Under the pieces are notes generated by a model. It saw nothing but the letters and a program-made list of their open reading frames with translations. It was not told where the DNA came from and made no database searches. DNA of 64,000 nucleotides from Antilocapra americana (Eukaryota > Chordata > Mammalia > Artiodactyla > Antilocapridae). A program made the translations under genes and the position numbers. Positions 1 to 10,990 of the stretch are shown here, piece after piece (the first letter of the stretch is position 1; the number at the start of each line of letters is the position of its first letter). The stretch spans positions 32,398,331 to 32,462,330 of the forward strand of contig ML661885.1 in the NCBI GenBank assembly GCA_007570785.1, written 5' to 3'.

Positions 1-586
1 GTTGCTGGTGAATTTGCTTGGTATATCTTACTCTGGAGCTTGTTGGCCCTTGGGGGTTGATTAATTTCAGTTTTGGTATGGAGGAGGTTGATGAGTTCCT
101 ATCGATTAATTAACTCTTGGATCCAGGAGTTTTCTGGAATTCTCAGGGTCTGGGTTTAGTCTCCTGTCTTCCAGTAGCCTCAGGGCTCTTTTATCTCTGC
201 ACTGATGGTGGCAGAACCTCTAGTTTATTGATGAGAAGTTTCTTCACAGTGAGGGACACCCTGTCAGGTACACAAAGTTACATGTCATGGACCAGAAGGA
301 GAAGAGAGGAATCCGATGGTGAGGGAGTGAAGTGGCCAGTGATTGCTCCTCTGTGTGCCCTCCACAGCCTGGTCCCTTGGAGATGTTCACAGAGTTATAT
401 CGAAATGTGAAGAGTGTGGAAGGAGACAGAATTGACCAGAGAGAGAAAGGAGAGAGTCAGATGGATAGAGACAGATCCAGCCAGTGGTCAGTTATTTCAG
501 TGTTCTTCACAGCTGGTAAATCTCAAGCAGAGTCCCAGAGTTGGGTAGAGAATATACAGAGGAAGAGGATGTTGAAGGTGTCTTGG

Positions 587-1310
587 TAGAAGAAAAGAGA
601 AAAGAAAAAGAAAAAAAGAAAAAAGGAGAGATAAGAATGGGGAGAGAGCAGTCAAGCCACTGATCTCACTCCAAGGTAACGATGAGTATTGGAGCTTGGG
701 TCCTTAAAGGTACAAAGTTGATACCCAATACTAATAGGCAAAGATTAAAAATCTAGAGTAAAGACGGGATTCTCAAAATACTATTACAAAGAAAAAGATA
801 GAAAGAAAGATAAGGAAGAGAAAGAAAAACAAAAACAAAAAAAAAAAAAAAAAAAAGAGGAGAAACAAGAATGGGGAGAGAGCAGTCAAGCCAATGATCT
901 CACTCCCAGGTAGCAATGGGTACTGGAGCTTGGATCCTTAAAGGTACAAAGTTGATACCAAATACTAATAAGCAAAGATTAAAAATCTAGAGTAAAGACT
1001 GGATTCTCAAAAGTACTATTATGAAAAAAAGAAAGAAAGAATGATAAAGAAGAAAATACAACAACACCAACAACAGCAGCAACAACAAAAATCAATAAAA
1101 AAAATTAAAAAAAAGGGGAATAAAGTGGAGATATAAAAGATAAGAAAGGAGATAGGACGGAGAATGCAATAAGGGAGAAAGAGGAGATTAAAAAAAAGGA
1201 AAAAAAAAAAAAAAGAAAAAAAAGGAAAAAAAAAAAAAGAAAATAACAAGGTTATAGGGGACTTAAAAATTCTAAAAAAAAAAAAAGGGGGGGTATAAAA
1301 AAGTTTTAAA
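587..1310. repeat. A/G-rich low-complexity tract in the L1-BT 5' UTR
   Basis: Long runs of A and AG repeats on the plus strand (T/C on the element's sense strand), interrupted by the 234-bp duplicated blocks. Open frames across it encode only poly-Phe/Lys-type peptides and are not genes. Confidence 0.8.
633..1054. repeat. 234-bp tandem duplication inside the L1-BT 5' UTR
   Basis: Two near-identical blocks, about 633-820 and 867-1054, are offset by exactly 234 bases at two checked anchors (gatctcactcc at 662 and 896; tacaaagttg at 711 and 945). They share the whole path from the gaatggggagagagcagtc start to the ctagagtaaagac end, with a few substitutions. An A-rich linker separates them. Confidence 0.85.
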
Positions 1311-1822
1311 AATTTAAAAGATGTTCTTAGTACAGTTATAACTAAGGCTTTCTCTGGTGCTGGTGCGTACAGCGAGGGGTCAGTTTATTTTTCAGACAAT
1401 TCCTTGGGTCCGGCTTGTACTTCTCATGGTCTATAGACTCCAAAGCTGTTGCCTCTGCTAGCTTAAGCGTCTTCTGTTTGCTGGTCTTTTATGTGTCTAT
1501 TCAGTGCTCTGGAGTTTGCCCTGCTCCTGCTGAGTGCGCTTCCCCCGCCCCTTCTGCTCGGCTCTCTGTCGTCCGCCCGGCTCAGTTGGGCAGTGCGGCT
1601 TCTCCCCTCCCCCGGCCCAACCGCTCGGCTTTCCCGACGTGCAGCTAAGCACGTCTTCTTAGGTGTGCAGAGCACCGATCCGTCCAGAATCCCCAGTAGT
1701 CTTGGTTAGCACCTAGCTCTGTGCGCAATTTGGCCGAGGAAGCCTCGCCGGGGCTGGGCTATGCCCGCTGCACTCGGGCGGGGGCTGGGCCGGTCCGCAG
1801 CCCGAAGGCGCCCAGATCTCCT

Positions 1823-1922
1823 CGGCCGGCCGCCTCCCTGCCGACTCCGCACGCCCTTTGTTCTGTGGCACCCGGCCGGCCGCCTCTCTGCCGACTCCAC
1901 ACCTCTCCTTGTTCTGCGTGGA
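1823..1922. repeat. 50-bp GC-rich direct repeat in the L1-BT CpG-rich promoter
   Basis: The block starting cggccggccgcc at 1823 recurs at 1873 (period 50). Each copy continues with ctgccgactcc and a ttgttctg segment. It lies in the most CpG-dense part of the window, about 1520-2120. Confidence 0.75.
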
Positions 1923-2480
1923 CCTGGCAGGGGGGCTCTTCCTGGGGAAGGCTACTTCTCAGTCTATCTCCGGTTAGCCCCCTGGGTTGGGTCGCTCAGG
2001 CTGCTCAGTTCCCTGAGCGCGCGGCCCGCCCCTCCCTGAGCAGTCCGCTTTGGCTAGTGGGGGGTGGGGCGTCCGCCGCCGCCGCTTCCCTGTGCCTTGC
2101 AGCCAGAGATGTAGCTTGCAGGGCTTAATTATTAATCTGCTTTTACTCCCAGCTATCTTGCTCTCCAAGATTCACCGCAAATCCGCCCGAGAGAATGCTC
2201 CCTGGTATTCGGAAACCTTTCTCCTCTTTTTTTTTTTTTTCCTCTTTATTCCAGACTCCCCTTCCGGGACGGATCCCCGCCCCCAACTCTGTCTCTCCCT
2301 TTACTTTTTTCTCTCTCTTTTTTCTTTTGTCCTACCTCCTCTCGTCAGCAATGGGCCGTCCCTTCAGATGCCCGATGTCCTCTGCCAGCATTTAGATCCT
2401 GTTTTATGGAGTTTGCACGGTCTTTAAAAGTTCTTCTGGTATATTTATTGGGGAGAGAGTGGTTTCCCCGTCCTATTCCT

Positions 2481-2490
2481 CCGCCATCTT
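2481..2490 (-). promoter_or_regulatory. YY1-like site at the L1-BT transcription start
   Basis: The minus strand reads AAGATGGCGG about 10-20 bases from the element's first base. In human L1, a YY1 site at the same place directs accurate initiation. The core is intact. Whether this copy is transcribed cannot be judged from sequence. Confidence 0.6.
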
Positions 2491-2500
2491 AGTTCCCCTC

Positions 2501-3641
2501 TGCACAATTTATTCTATGAGGCCAACGTTACTCTGATACCCAAACTAGGCAAGGATATACAATAAAAACAATAGACTGATATGTTCTGCATGTACATGAA
2601 TGCAACAACTCTGAACACAATTTTAGCAAAATTAAAATATAAAGGCAGTAAGAGGGACAATACAGCACGACCAGGTGGAGATTATCTGAGCAGTGCAAGT
2701 TTGGTTTAATATTTGAAATACATCGCAATGAAATTTACCATTTCAATAGACAAGAAGAAAAACTAAATGTGAGATCTTTCAGTAAATGTAAAGAGCACAT
2801 TAAAATCCAACATCCTTACTTACACATCACAGCAAACTAGAAATGAAAGAGAACTTCCTTGACCTAGTAAAAGGCATCTACAGAAAGCTAGCAACATATA
2901 CTTAATGAGGAAAAATTAAATGTCATCCTTTCCTGCCTCTACCGTAAGATTGAGAATAGGCCCAGGACGTCTTCTCTCACTGCTGCTATTCAACATGGTA
3001 CTAGAGGTTCCAACCAGAGTTGTCAGGCAAGAAAAATAAAAGGAATCCAGACTGGAAAGAAAGTAAAGCTCTCTTTATCCACAAGTGCCATGATCATTAT
3101 GAAGGAAATAATCTGGAATTTATTTAAAATAAAAACTATTGGAATGATAAGTGAGTTTATCAAAGTTGCAAGAAATAAGATCCTTATATAAAATTCAATT
3201 GCATTTCTACATACAGCAACAACCAGAAACTGACAGTATATAAAAAAAAAGCATTTAAAATAGCACAGTGTTCATAAATCAGTAGAGTTGGTATTGATAA
3301 GATGTATCCCCAAGTTCTTAAGTTTGTCTATAGATCCAGTGTGATCAATCCTAGTAGGCTTTTTTTTTTCCTTCTTGGTAGAATATAGTATTGCAAAGGA
3401 CCTAGAATACCAAAAATAACAGCAAAGAGTTCTTAGACTACCAGACTTTAGGCTTATTATAAAGCTAATAATCAAGTCAATGACAATGTGATATTAGCAT
3501 CAGTAGACCAAATGATCCACAGAACAGAGTCTAGATATAGACGTGTAAATGAACATCTGTGGCCAATTAATTTTACACAAAAACTAAGGATAACCTTTTC
3601 AACAAATGGTGCTGGAACAACTGGACATCTATTTTCGCCTT
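2501..3641 (+). mobile_element. Old L1, ORF2 segment (left part of the split host L1)
   Basis: Decayed L1 ORF2 reverse-transcriptase region on the plus strand. The RT-region phrase ttctatgaggccaacg at about 2512 and later ORF2 blocks are recognisable, but stops and frameshifts are frequent. The element continues after the LTR/BovB insertion at about 7160. Its 5' portion is hidden by the L1-BT insertion and the window edge. Confidence 0.75.
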
Positions 3642-3663
3642 TGCAGTAGGCTGAATAATAGTT

Positions 3664-6600
3664 CAGCCTACTGTGGTCCACTAGAGAAGGGAATGGCAAA
3701 CCACTTCAGTATTCTTGCCTTGAGAACCCCATGAACAGTATGAAAAGGCAAAATGATAGGACACTGAAAGAGGAACGCTCCAGGTCGGTAGGTGCCCAGT
3801 ATGCTGCTGGAGACCAGTGGAGAAATAACTCCAGAAAGAATGAAGGGATGGAGCCAAGGAAAAACAATACCCAGTTGTGGATGTGACTGGTGATAGAAGC
3901 AAGGTCTGATGCTGTAAAGAGCAATACTGCTTAGAAACCTGGAATGTTAGGTCCATGAATCAAGGAAAATTGGAAGTGGTCAAACAAGATGGCAAAAGTG
4001 AACGTCAACATTCTAGGAATCAGTGAACTAAGATGGACTGGAATGGGTGAATTTAACTCAGATGACCATTATATCTACTACTGTGGGCAGGAATCCCTTA
4101 GAAGAAATGGAGTAGCCATTATGGTCAACAAAAGAGTCTGAAATGCAGTACTTGGATGAAATCTCAAAAATGACAGAATGATCTCTGTTCATTTCCAAGG
4201 CAAACCATTCAATATCACGGTAATCCAAGCCTGTGCCCCAACCAGTAACGCTGACAAAACTGAAGTTGAACAGTTCTATGAAGACCTGAAGACCTTTTAG
4301 AACACCCAAAAAAGATGACCTTTTCATTATAAGGGACTGGAATGCAAAAGTACGAAGTCAGGAAAAACCTGGAGTCACAGGCAAATTTGGCTTTGGAGTA
4401 CAGAATGAAGTGGGGCAAAGACTAATAGTTTTGCCAAGAGAATGCACTGGTCATAGTAAATACCCTCTTCCAACAACACAAGAGAAGACTCTACACATGG
4501 ACATCACCAGATGGTCAACACCAAGATCAAACTGATCATATTCTTTGCAGCCAACAATGGAGAAGCTCTATACAGTCAGCAAAAACAAGACTGGGAGCTG
4601 ACTGTGGCTCGAATCATGAATTCCTTATTGCCAAGTTGAGACTTTAATTGAAGAAAGTAGGGAAAACCACTAGACCATTCAGGTATGACCTAAATCAAAT
4701 CCCTTATGATGATACAGTGTAAGTGAGAAATAGATTTAAGGGACTAGATCTGATAAACAGAGTGCCTGATGAACTATGGATGGAGGTTCGTGACACTGTA
4801 CAGGAGACAGGGATTAAGACCATCCCCATGGAAAAGAAATGCAAAAAAGCAAAATGGCTATCTGAGGAGGCCTTACAAATAACTGTGAAAAGAAGAGAGG
4901 CGGAAAGCAAAGGAGAAAAGGAAAGATACACTCATTTGAATGCAGAGTTCCAAAGAATAGCAAGGAGAGGTAAGAAAGCTTTCCTCAGTGATCAATGCAA
5001 AGAAATAGAAGAAAACAATAGAATGGGAAAGACTAGAGATTGCTCCAAGAAAATCAGACATACCAAGGGAATATTTCATGCAAAGATGAGCTCAGTAAAG
5101 GACAGAAATGGTATGGACCTAACAGAAGCAGAAGGTATTAAGAAGAGGTGTCAAGAATACACACAGAACTGCACAAAAGGGCTCTTCACGACCCAGGTAA
5201 TCACAATGGTGTGATCACTCACCTAGAGCCAGACATTTGGAATGCAAAGTCAAGTGGGCCTTAGGAAGCATCACTACCAACAAAGCTAGTGGAGGTTATG
5301 GAATTCCAGTTGAGCTATTTCAAATCATGAAAGATGATGCTGTGAAAGTGCTGCACTCAATATGCCAAGAAATTTGGAAAACTCAGCAATGGCCACAGGA
5401 CTGGAAAAGGTCAGTTTTCATTCCAATCCCAAAGAAAGGCAATGGAAAAGAATGCTCAAACTACCACACAATTGCACTCGTCTCACATGGCTAGTAAAGT
5501 AATGCTCAAAATTCTCGAAGCCAGGCTTCAGCAATATGTGAACCGTGAACTTCCAGATGTTCAAGCTGGTTTTAGAAAAGGCAGAGAAACCAGAGATCAA
5601 ATTGCCAACATCCGTTGGATCATTGAAAAAGCAAGAGAGTTCCAGAAAAACATCTATTTCTGCTTTATTGACTATGCTAAAGCCTTGGGCTGTGTGGATC
5701 ACTATAAACTGTGGAAAATTCTGAAAGAGATGGGAATACCAGACCACCTGACCTGCCTCCTAAGAAATCTGCATGCAGGTCAGGAAGCAACAGTCAGAAC
5801 TGAACATGGAACAGACTGGTTCCAAATAGGAAAAGGAGTACATCAAGGCTATATATTGTCACCCTGCTTATTTAACTTACATGCAGAGTACATCATGAGA
5901 AATGCTGGGCTGGAAGAAGCACAAGCTGGAATCAAGATTGCTGGGAGAAATATCAATAACCTCAGATATGCAGATGACACTACCCTTATGGCAGAAAGTG
6001 AAGAGGAACTAAAAAGTCTCTTGATGAATGTGAAAGAGGAGAGTGAAAAAGTTGGCTTAAAGCCCAACATTCAGAAAACTAAGATCATGGCATCTGGTCC
6101 CATCACTTCATGGGAAATAGATGGGGAATCAGTGGAAACAGTGGCAGACTTTATTTTGGGGGGCTCCAAAATCACTGCAGATGGTGATTGCAGCCATGAA
6201 ATTAAAAGATGCTTACTCCTGGAAGGAAAGTTATGACCAACCTAGACAGCATATTAAAAAGCAGAGACATTACTTTGCCAATAAAGGTCAGTCTAGTCAA
6301 GGCTATGATTTTTCCAGTGGTCATATATGGATGTGAGAGAACACTGTGAAGAAAGCTAAGCACTGAAAAATTGATGCTTTTGAACTGTGGTGTTGGAGAA
6401 GACTCTTCAAAGTCCCTTGGACTGCAAGGAGATCCAACCAGTCTATCCTAAAGGAGATCAGTCCTGGGTGTTCATTGGAAGCACTGATGTTGAAGCTCAA
6501 ACTCCAATCCTTTGGCCACCTCATGAGAAGAGTTGACTCACTGGAAAAGACCCAAATGCTAGGAAGGATTGGGGACAGGAGGAGAAGGGGATGACAGAGG

Positions 6601-6739
6601 ATGAGATGGCTGGTGGCATCACCGACTCGATGGACATGAGTTTGGGTGGACTCCAGGAGTTGATGATGGACAGGGAGGCCTGGCGTGCAGCAATTCATGG
6701 GGTTGCAAAGAGTTGGACACGACTGAGCGACGGAGCTGA
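3664..6739 (+). mobile_element. Near full-length BovB (RTE) LINE
   Basis: About 3.08 kb, close to the full length of BovB. It contains endonuclease, reverse transcriptase and the usual 3' end ending in cgactgagcgac. It is flanked by a perfect 14-bp target duplication, gctgaataatagtt, at 3650-3663 and 6740-6753; that sequence belongs to the MLT1 LTR it entered. The coding region is broken (see the ORF2 pseudogene entry). It is the only BovB here with an endonuclease region, and a possible source model for the 3' fragments elsewhere. Confidence 0.93.
3925..6336 (+). pseudogene. BovB ORF2 (endonuclease-reverse transcriptase), inactivated
   Basis: The encoded protein would nick target DNA with an APE-type endonuclease and copy the element RNA in place. 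The endonuclease part (about 3940-4700) is recognisable by translated blocks such as ILGISELRWTGMGEF and DWNAKV, but stop codons interrupt it (for example after NKRV near 4139). A 163-codon open stretch at 4723-5214 covers the linker. The RT core continues at 5237-5494, then shifts frame near 5488-5492 (one extra base in cacatggctag) into 5442-6236. There the catalytic FID (5664-5672) and YADD (5967-5978) are intact. The usual AFDCVD after FID reads ALGCVD, so a conserved non-catalytic Asp is lost. Confidence 0.88.
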
Positions 6740-7159
6740 GCTGAATAATAGTTACCCAAAGGTATTAGGTTCTAACCCCTATAACCTGTGAATATTACCT
6801 TATACATAAAAAGGATCTTTGTGAAAGTGATTAAGGATCTTCAGCTACACTGAGAGGTTATCTAGACAGAGCCTAAATTCAAATTGCAGTGTTTCCTTAT
6901 AAGAGATTATAAACTCACAGAAGAGACTATGTGAAGAGGGAGGCAGAGAATGGAATGATGTGCCCACAACCCAACATGCTGACAGCCACCAGAAGTTAGA
7001 AGCAAGGAATGCATCCTCTTCCAGAACGTGCAGAGACCATGGCCCCACTGACACCTTGACTTTAGACTTCTGTCCTCAGAACTGTGAGAGAATATATTTC
7101 TGTTGTTTCAAGTCACAGATTTTGAAGTAATTTGTTAGAGTAGCCATATGAAACCTAAA

Positions 7160-8560
7160 GTCTTATACTGAGGTTACCTCAAAATGGGTCACGGATCTTA
7201 ATGTAAAGCTTGAAACACTGACACTTCTAAATGATAACATAAAAGGACATCTTTGCAACTCTGGAGTAGGCAAAGGTTTCTTGTGTATAACACCAAAAGT
7301 CAGATCTATTAAAGAGGAAATAGATAATTGAACTTTGTCAAAATTAAGAAATTATGTTCTTGGAAAGATAGTCTTAAGAAAATATAAAACAAGCCACAGA
7401 CTGGGAGAAACTTCTGCACACATATATCTAATAAAGGACTAGTATCCAGAATATATAAAGAACGAACAAAATTCATAATAATAATTAAATGAATTAAGTT
7501 TTAAAAATGGGCCAAATTATTGAACCTGACATCACATCAAAGAAGATACATGAATTGTAAGTGACCTCATGAGAATATACTCATCATTATTAGTCATTAG
7601 AAACCTACAGAATGAAAACACAGTGAGCTAACACTATTGAAATGCCTCAGGTTTAAGGCTGATCATACCAAGTTTTGACAGGATGTGAAGCATCTGAAAT
7701 CTCCTACACTGCTGGTGGGAGTGTAAAATGGTAGAATCATGTTAGAAAATAGCAAATAGCATTTTCTAAAATGTTAAATATGCATCTATCATATGACTCA
7801 GTCTTTCCACTTACCCATTCTCTTATCCAAGAAAGATGAAAGTATACACTCATGTACAGACTTGTACATAGCAGCACTACTTGTAATAGCCATAGTTTGA
7901 GAGCAAGCCAAATGTCTGGTGGATAGATAAATACATTGTGACATAGCTATACAATAAATATTGCTTGCTAAGTCACTTCTGTCATATCCTACTCTTTATG
8001 ATACTATGGACTATAGCCTGCCAGGTTCCTCTGTCCATGGAATTCTTCAGGCAAAGATAACCAGAGTGGGTTGCCATTTCCTCCTCCAGGGAATCCTCAC
8101 AACCTGGGGTTGAACCCACATCTCTTATGTCTCCTGCACTGGCAGTCGGGTTCTTTACAACTAGCGCCACCTGGGAAAGCCCAGGCAATAAACTGTTACT
8201 TGGCAATAAAAAGCAAACTATTAATACTATCAACAAGGATGAATCGCAAAATAATTGTGCAGAGTGAAAAAGGGCCTAAAATGTACTGTATCATTAGATT
8301 CATATAAAATTCTAGAAAGTAACAAATTTATATTAGAATCCAATAAATTTATATAGGAAACAAATCAGTGGTTGCTGAGTAGGAAGGGTCAAAGAAAAAT
8401 TATAAAGAGATACAAGGAAACATTATGGGTAATAGATAATGTTCCTTAGCTTTATTATGGGATAGTTTCATGAGTGAATTTGTAAGTCAAACTTTATTAA
8501 ACAATATACTTTAAACATGCAGTTTATGTCAATGATTCCTTAATAATGCTACTAAAATGT
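7160..8560 (+). mobile_element. Old L1, ORF2 C-terminus and 3' UTR (right part of the split host L1)
   Basis: Continues the L1 interrupted at 3641. It shows late ORF2 landmarks (cctcaaaatggg, the cctacactgctggtgggagtg block near 7707, gcagcactacttgtaatagcc near 7872) and an AT-rich 3' UTR. A Bov-tA is inserted at about 7959-8185. The 3' limit is approximate. Confidence 0.75.
7959..8185 (-). mobile_element. Bov-tA SINE
   Basis: Minus-strand Bov-tA: actatagcctgccagg, ggttgccatttcctcctcc and the tRNA-derived end gccacctgggaaagccc at the right. Flanked by caataaa at 7952-7958 and 8186-8192, a plausible short target duplication in the host L1. Confidence 0.85.
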
Positions 8561-8739
8561 TAATTTGAGGATTAGGTATTGAGTTTTATAAAAATTTTCT
8601 ATTGGTTTAATTATATATTTTCATATTTCTGCTTTTATTAATAACATTGAAATAGCATTGTAATATACACTTCCTCTATTTGCAGTGTCAGCATTCATTC
8701 CCCTTTAATTTGGTAGCAATACCATAATTTCTTTCTAAG

Positions 8740-9385
8740 ACTGTATATCTGCACTACTGGCTCCATCTTTGGCATCATCACTTAAGGTTAAATCAGTCAG
8801 TACTTTGTATCCCCCTGGTCATAGTGATTGGCTCATAGATGGGCACTTGACCTACTTAGAACCAATGATTCACAGTGAGCATTTACTGTGATTTCTAGGA
8901 CAAGGGACTCCCCAGTATCTAAGATCGTAAAGAGTCTGCCTGCAAAGCAGGAGACCCAGGTTCCATCCCTGGGTCAGGAAGATTCCCTTGGAGAAGGAAA
9001 TGGCAACCCACTCCAGTACTCTTGCCTGGAAAATCCCATGGATGGAGGAATCCAGCAGGCTACAGTCCATGGGGTTGCAAAGAGTCAGACATGAGTGAGT
9101 GACTTCACTTTCTAGGACAAGGATTTGTCATTGGCTGTGAGAATGAAGGGACAGAAACAAAACCAACCTACAGTAACTTACTGTTACTGTAGTAAGGTGA
9201 GAGCCTCTCCAAATATGGACCCATCGGCAGGATGGAGCTTAGAGGCTGTTAATAGAGAAAATGGGCCTTGATTACATCATCTAGTCAACCTAGCAGTTCT
9301 TAAAGCTAGATCTATTCTTAGACTTTTGCGTAATATGAATCATTAAGTTCTCTTTTTGCCTAAGCCAGCTGGTCAAAAGAGGGCT
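8740..9385 (+). mobile_element. Old medium-reiterated repeat, family not named, split by Bov-tA
   Basis: The text around 8810-8870 (ccctggtcatagtgattggctc, gggcacttgacc) and around 9340-9375 (ttctctttttgcctaagccagc) matches a common LTR-like mammalian repeat whose 3' end carries a 'tttgcttaagccagtt' tail. I cannot recall its database name. Bov-tA interrupts it at 8906-9108. Confidence 0.4.
8906..9108 (+). mobile_element. Bov-tA SINE
   Basis: The plus-strand copy begins at the tRNA-like head (gactccccagtatctaag, B-box-like ggttccatccc) and ends gacatgagtgagtgactt. A perfect 14-bp target duplication, tttctaggacaagg, flanks it at 8892-8905 and 9109-9122. Confidence 0.92.
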
Positions 9386-10262
9386 GATTCCATGGTGAAA
9401 AATTATTTTAACATATAACTATACTTTTTACATTGAGATTTGGACTTTATTTTAGGTTGTTACCTCTAAGTTTATGGATGATATTTGTTACATTTTTATC
9501 AATAGCAACAGTAAACAGGGATTTAATAAATTACAAATGCTTTTTAAAACGGGAAATTTTTCCATTCCAAAGTTTTACTATTCTCCTCAAAAATGTATAT
9601 TTACAAAAATAGACTTAGAAAGTAATTTCTTTGGTGCCAGAGAGGGGGGATTAAAGATTTATGGGATCTTTCAATCTTGAAGCTGTATTTTCTGACTTTG
9701 ACATTTTCCCTACGCCCATGCTACAAAAGAGAAAAAAATCTGTAACATACTATATTTTTAAGCCATTTAGATTTTTTTTTCTACTCCTACAACAGATTTT
9801 TAAAAAACATTTGAGATTTACTTTCAGTGTTTGCCAAAATAGATTTCTTACTCCTGGAATAATGGTACCAGGTGAATATTAAGAAAAGTGACTATATTCT
9901 TAAAACATTAAAACAAACATTGTTCCCTCATATGCCTTTTTCTTTTTTTTAAGAAAAATGTAGTTCAGCATGCAACATTAATTCAGTCACTGAAGTCACA
10001 AAAAAAAGAACTTTCAAGGAAACTATATTCTCAGATCTTTTACTAAAGAGCAAATAGGTATTCAATGTTTTTTCTGTCTACAAATATACCAACTTACCAG
10101 AGGAACAAAAGAGAAGGGTGAGGGTATCTTACTATACATACAAGATAATAAAAGCATGAAGCATATTCTTTTATAATATTGATATAATACATTCTGCTGG
10201 GAGGTCTGTTACTGGTACTTTAGGAACCCAGTAGAATCAAATGTGAGAAAGAAAAAAAAAGA
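9386..10262. other. No recognised element
   Basis: AT-rich DNA with T- and A-runs (for example 9767-9780). No repeat family or coding signature is recognised. Confidence 0.5.
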
Positions 10263-10990
10263 GAAATCAAGAACTATAAACAACATGTAAGCTGCTTTGG
10301 AAAGTAGTCTAACAGCGGTTAAACATAGAGTTTTCATATGACACACAAATTCCATGCCTAGATATATACCCAAGAGAAATAAAATCTTGTATACTAATGT
10401 TCACAGTAGCATCATTCATAATAGCCAAAAAGTATAAACAACCCAAATGGATGGATGGATAAATAATACGTGATATATCTACACAATAAAATACTATTCG
10501 ACCATAAAATGAATGAAGTATTGATACATACCATAACATGAATAAACCTTACAGTAAGTGAAGAAAACCAGTTGCAATAGGCTATACATTGTATAATTTC
10601 ATTTCTATGAACAGGCAGATCTACAGAGACAAAGATTAGTGGTGGTCAAGGGCTGGGGAGAAACGGGGAGTAATTGCTAATGTGTATACATGTTGGGCAG
10701 AGGCAAGGGATGATCAAAATGCTTTAACATTGATTGATGGGAGGCAGTCCCAACCTCTGACAGTCCAGTGGTTAAGACTCCATATTTTCCACTCAGGGGT
10801 GTGGTTCAATCCCTGGTCGGGGAACTAAGATCCCACATGCGTGCGGCAGGGCTAATAAATAAAAAGAAACCAAAATTGCTTGGGGTGACTGCACAACTCT
10901 GTGGCTACAGTAAAATCATTGACTTACATATTTTAAATAAATAGTGTCATATATCTCAATGCAAACCATCACAGAAACAACAACACAAGA
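10263..10990 (+). mobile_element. Old L1 3' end, split by a CHR-type SINE
   Basis: ORF2 C-terminal landmarks (acatagagttttcatatgac, atatatacccaagagaaat, tcataatagccaaaaagt) are followed by 3' UTR sequence. After the SINE the L1 resumes with tgactgcacaactctgtgg and ends in an AT-rich tail near 10990. Confidence 0.78.
10746..10870 (+). mobile_element. CHR-type tRNA-derived SINE
   Basis: A short tRNA-derived SINE of the CHR type: gtccagtggttaagactcc, B-box-like ggttcaatccctgg, ggggaactaagatccca, and an aataaataaa tail. It sits inside the L1 3' UTR. Confidence 0.75.

Larger units (their letters stand above)
1..2500 (-). mobile_element. L1-BT LINE, 5' UTR and promoter end (continues off left edge)
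   Basis: Read on the minus strand, the element starts at about 2500 with a short G-rich leader and the motif AAGATGGCGG, the standard start of mammalian L1. A CpG-rich segment (about 1520-2120) follows, then a long purine-rich segment (about 590-1310 on the plus strand). This matches the very long 5' UTR of ruminant L1-BT. No ORF1 or ORF2 codon run is present, so the coding part lies left of the window. The element interrupts an older plus-strand L1 that resumes at about 2501. It is the only L1-BT here with its 5' end, so it could be a full-length copy. The target duplication cannot be tested because the 3' end is missing. Confidence 0.85.
3642..7159 (+). mobile_element. MLT1-like MaLR solitary LTR, split by BovB
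   Basis: The LTR is in two pieces, 3642-3663 and 6740-7159, either side of the BovB. The left piece begins tgcagtaggctgaataat. The right piece continues through cctgtgaatattacctta, a middle with cttataag, and a 3' end with gaactgtgag and ctgttgtttcaagtcac, all typical of MLT1/MST LTRs. No internal retroviral sequence is present, so it is a solo LTR that inserted into the old L1 ORF2. Confidence 0.7.

Noticed and set aside
1019..1249. 76-codon minus-strand frame rich in Phe and Cys
   Set aside because: It is translation of an A-rich low-complexity tract in the L1-BT 5' UTR.
1721..2128. 135-codon frame in GC-rich DNA
   Set aside because: It lies antisense within the L1-BT CpG-rich 5' UTR. High GC makes long frames likely; no domain is seen.
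8906..9108. tRNA gene in SINE heads
   Set aside because: The A- and B-box-like blocks belong to tRNA-derived SINE heads (Bov-tA, CHR). None folds as a full cloverleaf by eye, and all continue into SINE bodies.
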